26,081 bases of DNA from JAZGER01 sp036480335 (GCA_036480335.1 JAZGGH010000150.1:1-26081); one strand, 5' to 3'; positions 9,001-15,878 are shown, counted from the stretch's first letter. Program-made: numbers and translations. Notes: generated by a model not told the origin, from the letters alone.

Positions 9001-9475
9001 CCGAATTTTCATTCTGCAACCTACCGCTATGATGAAACGCTGAATATACCGTGTCGGGTTTATCACCACCAAAAAATTCAGCAATATCAATTTCCGATGT
9101 CCATTTGCCGGTATCGGGTAATAACCAGAATGCAGACCAGAAACCCTTACCAGCAGGTAACTTTGCCCGCATTTCAAAATAACCATATTTCTGTGCGAAT
9201 ACACCTTGCGTTGTTACTGTACCGGTCGTATAGGAACGATCTGATTGCGGTTTGTTCAGTGCAAGCAGGTTAAGTTTACCGTTGCTAACCCTGATTGCTT
9301 CCGGCGAATAATATGATGAGCGCCGGGGTAAATTTGAACGTGAATTAGACCATTTAAATTCATTTAATGTACTCCCTTCGAAATTATCGACAAAGGTGGG
9401 TTGCCAGTTCGCATAAACATTGTTACTGAGCAGACTCGTCAGTAACAATGCTGTTATAACGATGAGTTTTTTCAT
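6062..9475 (-). CDS. Secreted tandem GH16 glycoside hydrolase (two catalytic domains)
   Basis: The 1137-residue product has a signal peptide (1-22, ending VYA). The architecture is duplicated. GH16 domain A (~24-247) has EIDIAEFFG, placing nucleophile Glu128, Asp130 and acid/base Glu133. An accessory module X (~254-515) and a Pro-rich linker KPPVKPP follow. GH16 domain B (~531-755) has EIDISEFLG (Glu638, Asp640, Glu643), followed by a second X module (~765-1035), a Pro-rich TPVTPPP linker and a short C-terminal beta domain (~1045-1137). The ExDxxE form is typical of beta-bulge GH16 enzymes such as laminarinases and agarases. Both domains keep all three acidic residues, so both are probably active. 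Likely role: extracellular cleavage of a beta-linked polysaccharide. The substrate (laminarin, agar or another) is not determinable here. GGGA precedes the ATG. Confidence 0.88.
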   Translation of the reverse strand: MKKLIVITALLLTSLLSNNVYANWQPTFVDNFEGSTLNEFKWSNSRSNLPRRSSYYSPEAIRVSNGKLNLLALNKPQSDRSYTTGTVTTQGVFAQKYGYFEMRAKLPAGKGFWSAFWLLPDTGKWTSEIDIAEFFGGDKPDTVYSAFHHSGRLQNENSATSQTFKDLSKGFNTYAVKWTTEKIDYIFNGVVIHSVTDAEAVSKADSKMSIILNLATATETLGFVKPVNENTVFPNRFQVDYVRVYKETPNGQYASIPAANIPVADTAVSLDSADGTAVNVKRIGSEPDRFVDTTQPITGKIAVTALGNNIKSKVLVSLFRVENFQSDGRYYNNPLPEKTIVRKFTFSSAGSTEIIDYDFSDVTVHPGVYAIDILVKDLVSGNKKQLSGHRIVQFVNSNIHTAKYFEGFIESINPAFNAITNRISVNANIQIVQSLLVSNATMTFSIIDESGATIGNPVAKQIGTDEVLVGLLNKIFPNLMTEQLDTAQSYSMKLSIADAGNNPVFEKIEPIIGTKPPVKPPVVTDIDVSQKYWLPTFVENFNGTELNTNNWIPGGRATLPRRLNYYDRDAVEVSNGTLKLKMLNKPQSDRPYSTGAITTQGLFAQKHGYFEMRARIPDGNGFWGAFWLFPKEGRWTNEIDISEFLGDKPNSVLFANHFGNRLRNGNTREIKAAISDLSNTFNNYAVEWNDDHIKYFLNGKLMHTISRSGGDLLINPEDETEMYLILNLALASQHTGFITNVDASTDLNETLEVDYVRVYKEVPEGTGGVLGIPDATEVVNNITSVAYDNTAVEVTRVFNNSDSGDVMRQPGQISGTLKLTPHSSVNETKVIVFLAKVSGFDQNNGKYSIEQPIAVINKTVQFTGNNPVSLDYVFDKLINSTGVYSVDVLIKDNTTVGNNKKALTSHRIVQYVDSTSEPIFFDAFFKNITAHYQSSSVAVRGVIEIQQALLVDGVNISYTIRDNETGGIILDDTASNSILGFQTLLGKHDIGREWTLPSLDTSKSYSVFIRVTDSRRSKTFSITVPITGAATTPVTPPPVSGKVELNTIGVIQNAGGLEIVADMNVPNNVSTINAIFKFRDLTTGAIVEKIISEGFSGTVSKTGSALVVGKDYEVITFLFSNGWVQKDVFDKRIVTVR

Positions 9476-9562
9476 TAGTTTTTCCCTGGTTTTCGAATGA
9501 ATATTTATTTGGAAGCGTTTTTCAGACCGGCCTTTCTTTTTTGTTAGTGTGTGCCAGCCTAC

Positions 9563-9580
9563 GGATTATGTAAATAATCC
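9563..9580. promoter_or_regulatory. Perfect palindrome upstream of the GH16 gene
   Basis: GGATTAT-GTAA-ATAATCC is a perfect 7-bp inverted repeat about 90 bp upstream of the GH16 start codon. It is compatible with a dimeric regulator's operator. No regulator gene adjoins the hydrolase, so the partner is unknown. Confidence 0.4.
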
Positions 9581-9611
9581 AATATTAAGAGTTTACATGA
9601 GATAGCGGGGA

Positions 9612-9636
9612 GTGGCAAATTTAGGTGGCAAATTTA
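9612..9636. repeat. Short tandem repeat, 12-mer twice
   Basis: GTGGCAAATTTA occurs at 9612-9623 and again at 9625-9636. It lies between the GH16 promoter region and the transposase debris. A second near-repeat, GAGCCTGAAA, occurs twice downstream of it. The stretch 9637-9743 holds no gene that I can see apart from the small palindrome GGAAAC-A-GTTTCC at 9670-9682. Confidence 0.6.
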
Positions 9637-9743
9637 AGTCTCTTCCATATGAAATGAGCCTGAAATGACGGAAACAGTTTCCTCATAAACTGAGCCTGAA
9701 AAAACCGCTTGATATCACGCATGATCACAGGATGAAAACGATC

Positions 9744-9896
9744 ATGAGCTTAGACCAACCAACAACCATTACCGAATTCGACAATATTCTTGATGGCACT
9801 CAGGAAGTTGCCTTCTGTGTCGCCACCCACAAGCCCGAGCGTTATCACTGGATTCAGAAAACCCTGGTGAAGCATCACTACATACAGCTTGGATGA
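9744..9896 (+). pseudogene. N-terminal remnant of an integrase/transposase
   Basis: A 50-codon frame begins MSLDQPTTITEFDNILDGTQ and runs to a stop at 9894-9896. It includes ERYHWIQKTLVKHHYIQLG, a pattern I associate with the N-terminus of DDE integrase-type transposases common in gammaproteobacteria (W-I-Q-x-T-L-V, Y-x-x-L-G). AGGA lies upstream. No catalytic domain follows, so it is a truncated relic. The family assignment is from recollection. Confidence 0.5.
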
Positions 9897-10146
9897 ACGC
9901 CACAGAGCCCATGGCTCGGTGCTCAAAAAGTTGTGCGAGCGAGCGCACCAGCGCTTTGGTCAGTATGAGTACCAGCTGTTGGCCGCAATTTCAGTGTTTC
10001 ACCTGTATAATTTGCGTGCATCCAAAACCTATCAGCGCCAGCGCTGCACAAACACAAAAACACACCGATTAATTCACCCAAATAGCCTGAACGGCGAACA
10101 CGCCTCACATCGTGTTCGCCGATTGGTTTTATTACCGTTGCTGTAA
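9889..10146 (+). pseudogene. C-terminal remnant of a second transposase
   Basis: This frame overlaps the previous fragment's stop and reads DERHRAHGSVLKKLCERAHQ, followed by RFGQYEYQLLAAISVFHLYN and LR. The tail after about codon 45 is probably not homologous coding sequence. The block looks like the C-terminal end of a different transposase fused by deletion to the first remnant. I do not recognise the family with certainty. The tail runs through the terminator of the neighbouring operon and is non-functional. Confidence 0.4.
10092..10121 (-). terminator. Terminator-like hairpin of the hydrolase operon
   Basis: CGGCGAACAC (10092-10101) and GTGTTCGCCG (10112-10121) form a perfect 10-bp stem with a 10-nt loop. 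It starts 10 bp beyond the hydrolase stop codon. On the plus strand it is followed by ATTGGTTTTATT, and on the minus strand by a less T-rich tail. It most likely ends the minus-strand operon. Confidence 0.65.
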
Positions 10147-11025
10147 ACGACTCACAATCCCTTCCAGCGTCTGATTAAAGACATCCGGCTTCATTTGAGC
10201 AATAAAATGTCCAACGCCAGGCACCATTACAATATGATCATTGACCGGCTTTTCCTTACCCGTCGGTGCAGCGTTAATGTTATAGAGAATTTCTGCAAAG
10301 TTTTTTAGATCCGTTTGTACCTGACTAGCATTCCAGTTGAATAATTCGTGCATGGCACTGATACCAACTTCCGGTTTCGCAGATGCAAATTTCTGAACAA
10401 TAGCTTCAACTTGTGTTTTATCCGCCTGCGGGGTAAACATGGAACGCACCATTCCTTCACTGGTAGCATAAAAATCTGTTTCAAACGGTTTTACGAATGC
10501 ATCGATTTTTTCCTGGCTGGTCGGGTATTCAAACGGTGTATAAAAAGTATCAACACCCACGATCCCAGTAACCTGATTACCCAGCAGTTTTGCCGCTTCT
10601 AAAGCTACCGGCCCGCCCATCGAATGCCCGACAAGAATCACTTTTTTCGCGCCAACCTGCTTAACCACCGTAGCGACATCCTGCCCGAAAGCCGCCATGC
10701 TGTATGTTTTGCGCTGACTCCCTGAATCCCCCTGACCGGCAAGATCAAGCCATATAACTTTTCGTTGTTGAGAAAAATAGTCAAGCTGTTGATCCCAGAA
10801 ATGGTGATTACAGGTCCAGCAATGAATAAATACAATGGCAGGCTCTCCCGCGCCGAGTGTACCGTAAGTAATCTTACTGCCATCGGCTGATGCTACGGTC
10901 GTGGTAACGGGTTGATGATCCGCACTGCTCTTCTGTTTATCCTCTACAGAATCATTTGAGACACAACCGGTTAATGCTGCTGTCAATAACCAGGGTAATA
11001 AAAAGCTCAGTTTACGTATTTTCAT
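10132..11025 (-). CDS. Alpha/beta-hydrolase lipoprotein
   Basis: The 297-residue product starts at the ATG at 11025, which has AAGGAG ten bases upstream, rather than at the longer in-frame start at 11046. An N-terminal segment ends in the lipobox LTGC (Cys21), so it is a lipoprotein anchored to the envelope. The fold is alpha/beta hydrolase. FIHCWTCNHHFW carries the oxyanion region, DLAGQGDS follows strand 4, GHSMGG holds the nucleophile (Ser135) and PGVGHF holds the catalytic His (His273). The start overlaps the preceding ABM gene by 14 nt, which suggests translational coupling. The substrate is unknown. The context (PhzF-like, ABM, exporter) suggests modification of a small metabolite. Confidence 0.85.
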   Translation of the reverse strand: MKIRKLSFLLPWLLTAALTGCVSNDSVEDKQKSSADHQPVTTTVASADGSKITYGTLGAGEPAIVFIHCWTCNHHFWDQQLDYFSQQRKVIWLDLAGQGDSGSQRKTYSMAAFGQDVATVVKQVGAKKVILVGHSMGGPVALEAAKLLGNQVTGIVGVDTFYTPFEYPTSQEKIDAFVKPFETDFYATSEGMVRSMFTPQADKTQVEAIVQKFASAKPEVGISAMHELFNWNASQVQTDLKNFAEILYNINAAPTGKEKPVNDHIVMVPGVGHFIAQMKPDVFNQTLEGIVSRLQQR

Positions 11026-11356
11026 TAAATGTATACTCCTTTTCAATTTTGCATATTCTCACGTTAAAAGATTGATACCAATGCTCGCGCCCATGTTGAC
11101 GGGCAACACGGTGTTCAGCATTATTTTTCCAGGCTTCAATGGATGCCAGATCACTCCAGTAGGATACTGTTATCCCATCTCCTGTTGTCTCTCGCACAGA
11201 TTCCACACCCAGAAAACCGGGTTGTTGCGCAGCCAGCGATAACATACGTTCTGCAGTTTCACGATAACTTTCATTTTCTGTATCGGTTCTGCTTGATGAA
11301 AAAATCACAGCATAGCCGCCGACAGCTATAATTTTTTCCGGGATGTCTGTTGGCAT
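11012..11356 (-). CDS. Antibiotic-biosynthesis-monooxygenase (ABM) domain protein
   Basis: A 114-residue product from the ATG at 11356, preceded by AGGA at a good distance. An in-frame ATG 18 bp earlier lacks a ribosome site. The single ABM/dimeric alpha-beta-barrel domain shows YAVIFSSSRT, YRETAERMLSLAAQQPGFLG, ISVSYW-like (TVSYWSDLASIEAWKNNAEH) and HWYQSFNVRICKIE. Homologs of this size are either cofactor-free oxygenases or small-molecule binding proteins. It is the third gene of the operon, 45 bp after phzF-like and overlapping the hydrolase gene. Confidence 0.85.
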   Translation of the reverse strand: MPTDIPEKIIAVGGYAVIFSSSRTDTENESYRETAERMLSLAAQQPGFLGVESVRETTGDGITVSYWSDLASIEAWKNNAEHRVARQHGREHWYQSFNVRICKIEKEYTFNENT

Positions 11357-11401
11357 GGCATTTTTCCTCAGCATGATGATTTCGCTATAGTGCTTGTAAA
11401 T

Positions 11402-12208
11402 TCAGACATAGAGTTCTCCTGACATCACGGTAACAGCCTTACCTGATATAAAGACACGCTCACCCTGGCCGCGTAGTTTGAGTAAACCGCCGCGCGCCGA
11501 AATCTGCTGAGCTATCAAGTCTGATTTATGCAGACGTTTTTGCCAGAAAGGATAGAGCGCACAATGCGCAGAACCTGTCACCGGATCTTCATTAATACCT
11601 GCAGCCGGTCCGAAAAAACGTAATACAAAATCAATGCCTGGTTCATCAGCAACAGCCGTTACCACCACACCGCGCATGTCTATTTCTTTCAAACGAGAAA
11701 AGTCAGGAGACAGCGCTCTTAGCTGACTCGCGGAAGCAACAGACACCAGGTAATCGGGTGAACAAGCATAAACCGTTGCCTGTTCAATGCCCAGCGCAGA
11801 CAGTAATCCAGCCGGCGCATCTACCTGTACGGTTGTTTGCGCTGGAAAATCCAGTTCGATCCAGCTAGCAGACTGTTTTACCTGTAGCCAACCGCTCCTG
11901 GTTTTAAAGCGAACAATGTCTGTAGCATTTAAAATATCCTGCTCCCATAAAATATGCGCAGTCGCCAGCGTCGCATGACCACAAAGATCCACTTCAATAG
12001 CCGGTGTAAACCAGCGCAACTCAAAACCATCTTCGTAGGGCCAGACAAAGGCGGTTTCACTGAGGTTCATCTCTGCGGCCACAGCCTGCATCCAAATCGC
12101 ATCGCATGCTTTTTCCAGTAAACAAATGGCGGCAGGATTGCCAGAAAATCTGCTGTCAGTTGTAAATGCATCGACCTGAAAGACCGGAATGTGACTTTTT
12201 CGTTTCAT
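11402..12208 (-). CDS. PhzF-family isomerase/epimerase-like protein
   Basis: The 268-residue product has the diaminopimelate-epimerase-like fold of the PhzF family. Landmarks are VFQVDAFTTD, RFSGNPAAI, NLSETAF (Glu51, aligning with the catalytic Glu of PhzF), LCGHATLATAH and NEDPVTGSAHCAL. The ATG at 12208 follows AGGAG by 6 nt and sits just after the eamA stop (12211-12213). The alternative TTG at 12214 overlaps that stop. Family members are of normal length at ~260-300 residues. No other phenazine genes are present, so it is not evidence for phenazine synthesis. It probably isomerises another metabolite. Confidence 0.88.
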   Translation of the reverse strand: MKRKSHIPVFQVDAFTTDSRFSGNPAAICLLEKACDAIWMQAVAAEMNLSETAFVWPYEDGFELRWFTPAIEVDLCGHATLATAHILWEQDILNATDIVRFKTRSGWLQVKQSASWIELDFPAQTTVQVDAPAGLLSALGIEQATVYACSPDYLVSVASASQLRALSPDFSRLKEIDMRGVVVTAVADEPGIDFVLRFFGPAAGINEDPVTGSAHCALYPFWQKRLHKSDLIAQQISARGGLLKLRGQGERVFISGKAVTVMSGELYV

Positions 12209-12210
12209 TT

Positions 12211-13083
12211 TCAACTCCTGCTAACCGGCATTAATCTGCCGATGGCAACGGTTCCAACAACCAGCAATGCATACACCAGGCTACGGCCGTCTAACCGTTC
12301 ACCCAACAATAGTGTCGCTGCCATAAATGTAATAAAAGGCTGTATTAACTGTATCTGGCTAATCCGTACGATACCGCCCAACGCCAAGGCGCGATACCAG
12401 AACGCAAACCCCAGCAACTGGCTACCTATTGCCAGGTAAATCAAACACAGCCAGGCTTCTACCGGGACCTCTCGAAACGATTCAGGCGCATGTAAGCTAA
12501 CCGGAATCAATAGTAATGGACAGGCAATCAACAGCGCCCAGCAGATCACCTGCCAGCCACCCATCTCAATCGACAGACGACCGCCCAGCGCATAACCTAA
12601 TGCCGCGACCATAATGGCACATAGAAGAAAAACATCCCCTGTCTGCATAGCTTGAAAACCATCAGGATGCATAAAACGGAGCACAAACAGACAGCCTGCA
12701 ACAGCCGTCAGCCAGAAACCCGTTGATGCCTTTTCGCCCGTTAGCAACGATCCAGTAATCGCGGTTGCCATGGGTAAAATACCGACAACCACACCGCCAC
12801 GAACTGCGGGCACAGTCGTCATTGCATGGGCCGTCAATAACGGGAAGCCGATAACAACACCCAATGCAACCAGCAATAGCTGCCAGAACTGAGCGTTTGT
12901 TGGCAATGGCACCTTCAGCCACCATAAAGCCATACCCGCAATCATAGCAGCCAGCACAGAACGCCCCAAACCGACAAACAGAGGATCAAGAAAGGCCACT
13001 GCATATCGTGTCACTGGTAAGGTAAATGCAAACACTGTAATGCCTGCAAAACCTGCCATAAGTCCCAGCGTTGATTCCTTCAT
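12211..13083 (-). CDS. EamA/DMT-family exporter
   Basis: The 290-residue product has ten predicted membrane segments in two EamA halves. They begin LGLMAGFAGITVFAFTLPVT and PGDVFLLCAIMVAALGYALG-like (TGDVFLLCAIMVAALGYALG). Between them are GGVVVGILPMATAITGSLL and, near the end, QIQLIQPFITFMAATLLLGE, the typical second-half signature. The ATG at 13083 has GGGA 5 nt upstream, and a GTG at 13098 is less likely. First gene of the minus operon, 145 bp from the divergent MocR gene. DMT proteins of this kind export amino acids or related metabolites, and the adjacent PLP-binding regulator fits that. Confidence 0.88.
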   Translation of the reverse strand: MKESTLGLMAGFAGITVFAFTLPVTRYAVAFLDPLFVGLGRSVLAAMIAGMALWWLKVPLPTNAQFWQLLLVALGVVIGFPLLTAHAMTTVPAVRGGVVVGILPMATAITGSLLTGEKASTGFWLTAVAGCLFVLRFMHPDGFQAMQTGDVFLLCAIMVAALGYALGGRLSIEMGGWQVICWALLIACPLLLIPVSLHAPESFREVPVEAWLCLIYLAIGSQLLGFAFWYRALALGGIVRISQIQLIQPFITFMAATLLLGERLDGRSLVYALLVVGTVAIGRLMPVSRS

Positions 13084-13156
13084 ATTATTCCCGAACACGT
13101 CGATTCAATTGACATGACACAGGTTAACTAGCACACTTCGAACAGTACAGATTCAG

Positions 13157-13184
13157 ATACTGGTATTTTTATACGGTACAGTAT
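13157..13184. promoter_or_regulatory. Candidate operator between eamA-like and mocR-like genes
   Basis: The 145-bp divergent intergenic region contains ATACTG (13157-13162) and CAGTAT (13179-13184) as a perfect inverted pair. It also has a direct repeat GTACAG at 13145-13150 and 13176-13181. MocR regulators usually bind near their own divergent promoter, so this is the likely control site. Which repeat is the real site is inference. Confidence 0.45.
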
Positions 13185-13228
13185 GATTATTTACCGATCT
13201 GTGCCGGTCGATAAACAAACTATCTGTA

Positions 13229-14668
13229 ATGATAATGGAGTTATGGCTGGTGAATACACTGTATGAAAAGATTGCCCAACAACTGACTGATCAAATCGAT
13301 CGGGGTCTGTACCTGCCCGGTGATCGCATACCAGGCGTGCGCAAACTGAGCCAGCAATTCAACGTCAGTATTTCTACCGTGATTCAGGCACAGCGTCTAC
13401 TCGAAAATGAAGGCCGGATAGAAGCTCGCCCACGTTCCGGGTATTACGTGCGCACGCAATCCTGGCCATTACCGAAAGCCCCCACCGTTTCGTGTCCCTC
13501 TACACGACCAAACCCGGTCAGTGGGCAGGAACTGGTTCTACGGCTGGTGCAGGCCGCCAATGAAAAAGATTTTGTACAACTGGGTGCGGCAGTTCCACAT
13601 TCTTCATTTCTACCTACCAGGGCAATCCAACGATCTCTCTCTGCTGTTACGCGTAAAACAGGCCATGAACTTTCAACCTACCAGTTTCCACCCGGCAACC
13701 CAGAACTGCGACGACAAATTGCCCGCCGCATGGCCGCAGCAGGTTGCAGGACAAACCCCGACGACATTATTATTACCAGTGGTTGTCAGGAAGCATTGAC
13801 ACTTAGCCTGCAAACACTCGCCAGCCCCGGTGATGTCATCGCCATTGAATCGCCCGCATTCTACGGGCTATTACAGGCTATCGAAGTGCTTGGTATGAAA
13901 GCTCTGGAAATCCCCACCGATCCGCAAACCGGTATCAGTCTGGCGGCACTCTCTCTGGCTATCGAAAAATGGCCTGTGAAAGCCTGTGCACTGGTGCCAA
14001 ACTTCAGTAACCCGTTGGGTTGTACCATGCCGGACGAACATAAAAAGGCACTAGTCACTCTGCTGGCGCAAGCTAAAATCCCATTGATCGAAGATGACAT
14101 CTACGGTGACCTTGGGTTTGGTAGTAAACGCCCTCATGCGCTCAGTGCTTTCGGGCATACCGACCAGACACTCTATTGTTCATCATTCTCCAAAAGCCTG
14201 TCGCCCGGCCTGCGTATCGGCTGGATTGTACCTGGCAAATACCGCGAAGCCATTGAATACCGAAAATATGTCACCAATCTGGCGACACCGACACTGCCAC
14301 AATACGCCATTGCCGATTTTCTCAAACAGGGCAGCTATGATCGCTACCTGCGGCAGGTACGAAGAGACTACCAACGTCAGGTCGCCATCATGACCCGCGC
14401 CGTGGGCAAATATTTTCCATCAGAAACCCGCGTAACCCAACCACAGGGTGGTTTTGTAATCTGGATCGAATTACCGAAAAAAACAGATTCCCTGAAACTC
14501 TGTCAACGCGCCCTGGAGAAGCGTATCAGCATCGCCCCTGGGCCGATTTTTTCCGCAACGCAAAAATACCGAAACTTCATTCGTCTCAATTGTGCCCAGC
14601 CCTGGGATGATAATCTGGAAAAAGCCATGATCACATTGGGGAGAATAGTGCATAACGAACAGAAATAA
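13229..14668 (+). CDS. MocR-family transcriptional regulator (GntR HTH + aminotransferase-like domain)
   Basis: The 479-residue product has an N-terminal winged GntR helix-turn-helix (~8-75: YEKIAQQLTDQIDRGLYLPG, VRKLSQQFNVSISTV, GRIEARPRSGYYV). A linker leads to a fold-type I aminotransferase-like domain (~105-479). The PLP site is intact: SGCQEAL, PNFSNPLG (Asn258), EDDIYGDL (Asp290, Tyr292) and SSFSKSLSPGLRIGW (Lys322). Such proteins sense PLP or its adducts and seldom catalyse transamination. It is divergent from the eamA-phzF-ABM-hydrolase operon, which it probably controls. No strong ribosome site precedes the annotated ATG, so one of the nearby downstream starts remains possible. A decayed partial paralog lies at 5700-6007. 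Confidence 0.92.
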   Translation: MIMELWLVNTLYEKIAQQLTDQIDRGLYLPGDRIPGVRKLSQQFNVSISTVIQAQRLLENEGRIEARPRSGYYVRTQSWPLPKAPTVSCPSTRPNPVSGQELVLRLVQAANEKDFVQLGAAVPHSSFLPTRAIQRSLSAVTRKTGHELSTYQFPPGNPELRRQIARRMAAAGCRTNPDDIIITSGCQEALTLSLQTLASPGDVIAIESPAFYGLLQAIEVLGMKALEIPTDPQTGISLAALSLAIEKWPVKACALVPNFSNPLGCTMPDEHKKALVTLLAQAKIPLIEDDIYGDLGFGSKRPHALSAFGHTDQTLYCSSFSKSLSPGLRIGWIVPGKYREAIEYRKYVTNLATPTLPQYAIADFLKQGSYDRYLRQVRRDYQRQVAIMTRAVGKYFPSETRVTQPQGGFVIWIELPKKTDSLKLCQRALEKRISIAPGPIFSATQKYRNFIRLNCAQPWDDNLEKAMITLGRIVHNEQK

Positions 14669-14722
14669 GAAATGCTTTTACAACAGTTACCAACAGATAA
14701 AGCAGCCAACTTGATCGCTTCT

Positions 14723-14759
14723 AATGCCTATTGACTCGGCAGCGGGAGTGTTAGGCATT
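14723..14759 (+). terminator. Hairpin between convergent genes
   Basis: AATGCCTA (14723-14730) and TAGGCATT (14752-14759) form a perfect 8-bp outer stem, with a possible inner ACTC/GAGT pairing. On the plus strand the next bases are TTACTTG, the end of the converging gene. It probably serves as terminator for the MocR gene and perhaps for the converging gene. Confidence 0.5.
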
Positions 14760-15167
14760 TTACTTGAACTGTATTTCACCTGAAGCTTGCTTTGGGCTAA
14801 CCACTTTCATGGTAACAGTATCTGGCTCAATGACAGACATTAATTCTTTAAAAGACGCTTTGTCAGCCATGCCTTCATTTGAATCATGAGCATCCTTTTC
14901 AGTTTTCCAATAATAAATATCTATCCAGGTTCCATCACTATCTTTATATAGCGTTTGGTTTAAAAAGCCATTTAAGTTTTTCAAATCGCCAACCATAGAA
15001 TCTACGGCATTTATCATTTCATCATCAGAAACTCCAGCCTTTGACTTCCAGGTTAAAATTTCAAAAACAGTGTTTGCGCTAGACATACTCTCTCCATTTG
15101 CGAATAAATGGCTAGAAAACACCATATAGAAAATAACAAAAGTCAATTTTACCGTTTTCAATTTCAT
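14760..15167 (-). CDS. Exported ABM-like small protein
   Basis: The 135-residue product starts at the ATG at 15167, which follows GAGG at proper spacing. An ATG 12 bp upstream is less likely. A signal peptide (about 1-23, ending HLFA) precedes a small alpha-beta domain: TVFEILTWKSKAGVSDDEMI, NLNGFLNQTLYKDSDGTWID, IYYWKTEKDAHDSNEGM. The pattern resembles ABM/dimeric alpha-beta-barrel proteins, so it may be a periplasmic relative of the ABM family. No catalytic residue can be named. It converges on the MocR gene. Confidence 0.7.
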   Translation of the reverse strand: MKLKTVKLTFVIFYMVFSSHLFANGESMSSANTVFEILTWKSKAGVSDDEMINAVDSMVGDLKNLNGFLNQTLYKDSDGTWIDIYYWKTEKDAHDSNEGMADKASFKELMSVIEPDTVTMKVVSPKQASGEIQFK

Positions 15168-15262
15168 TGTGAACCTCATTTTTAGATTACCTGGATACTC
15201 AGCGGCTACGTCATTAAACTGTGGGGCAAATGATTTACAACATACGCAGCCAAGTTTACTTA

Positions 15263-15493
15263 TCAGGGTTTTTTCTCAGTTAATTCTCCTACCCAGTAAC
15301 TTGAAACCTCTGGTTGTTGTGCTATCCAGCTTTCAATAAATAAACGTAATTCCTCAGATACTGAGCCTCGTGTATACATACTTATAAAGCACCCTTGAGA
15401 AAATGGATTCCCTCCAATTGCAAGACTTTTATTTTCGATTGCTTCGGAAACAAATTTATCTATAAAATTATTGGGGTCTGAAGAATCATGCAA
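15263..15493 (-). CDS. YggL-like (DUF469) short protein
   Basis: The 76-residue product begins at a TTG at 15493, four bases after the stop of the preceding gene. NNFIDKFVSEAIENKSLAIGG and RGSVSEELRLFIESWIAQQP, then YWVGEL, match the C-terminal two thirds of YggL, a ~108-residue ribosome-associated protein. The basic N-terminal RRLRKK-like segment is absent, and I could not find it in other frames upstream. It is either a short variant or a truncated copy. The start is uncertain. Confidence 0.6.
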   Translation of the reverse strand: MHDSSDPNNFIDKFVSEAIENKSLAIGGNPFSQGCFISMYTRGSVSEELRLFIESWIAQQPEVSSYWVGELTEKKP

Positions 15494-15498
15494 AGATA

Positions 15499-15735
15499 TT
15501 ATTCAGTTCCATCATTAATTGCGAATATTTCTTGCAATAAATCCTCATCCGTAAACACACCTTCAGAATTCTTGAATATTTCAATTTCTACTTCCTCATC
15601 TGCTGAAAATTCAACCTCCCATCTCTCTCCTGGAATTGCAACATTCACCATAATGAATTCATCTCTGTTATGCTCCAGGCGATAATGAATATTTCTTTTT
15701 TCTAATTCATGTAAGAATTTTAGCAACTTACTCAA
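15499..15735 (-). CDS. Small conserved acidic protein of unknown function
   Basis: The preferred start is the TTG at 15735, with AAGGA 8 nt upstream, giving 78 residues. It reads LSKLLKFLHELEKRNIHYRL, then RDEFIMVNVAIPGERWEVEF and a strongly acidic tail VEIEIFKNSEGVFTDEDLL. I recall similar ~80-residue solitary proteins with the GERWEVEF motif, but no function. A longer frame to 15837 exists, but its extra codons lie inside a hairpin and look non-coding. It probably shares a transcript with the following YggL-like gene, four bases away. Confidence 0.65.
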   Translation of the reverse strand: MSKLLKFLHELEKRNIHYRLEHNRDEFIMVNVAIPGERWEVEFSADEEVEIEIFKNSEGVFTDEDLLQEIFAINDGTE

Positions 15736-15784
15736 GTTATTTTCCTTCGCGTATAAAGTTATTGCTTCTTGATATCGTATCTTA

Positions 15785-15837
15785 GTTGAACGCCGCTGTT
15801 TACAGTCGGCCGAAGCGACTGTTTTCCTGCGGTTCAC
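15785..15837. other. Nested imperfect hairpin
   Basis: The inner stem ACAGTCG (15802-15808) / CGACTGT (15816-15822) is perfect. An outer stem pairs GTTGAACGCCGC (15785-15796) with GCGGTTCAC (15829-15837), with two extrahelical bases (T and G). On the plus strand three T follow the inner stem. It separates the small acidic gene from the acetyltransferase pseudogene. It could be a terminator or a repeat remnant, and the bulged arms superficially recall integron recombination sites. Confidence 0.45.
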
Positions 15838-15878
15838 TACATTGATAATTCAGGTTTGGTTAATTTCAATACAAAACT

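Noticed and set aside
11402..12208. Phenazine biosynthesis
   Set aside because: Only a PhzF-family protein is present and none of the other phz genes. The family is widespread outside phenazine pathways.
14723..14759. A possible integron attC site: the minus strand reads GCCTAAC at the left edge of the hairpin
   Set aside because: The opposite heptamer is AATAGGC rather than GTTRRRY, and the whole hairpin is only 37 bp. No integrase or second matching site is present. A terminator between convergent genes explains it.
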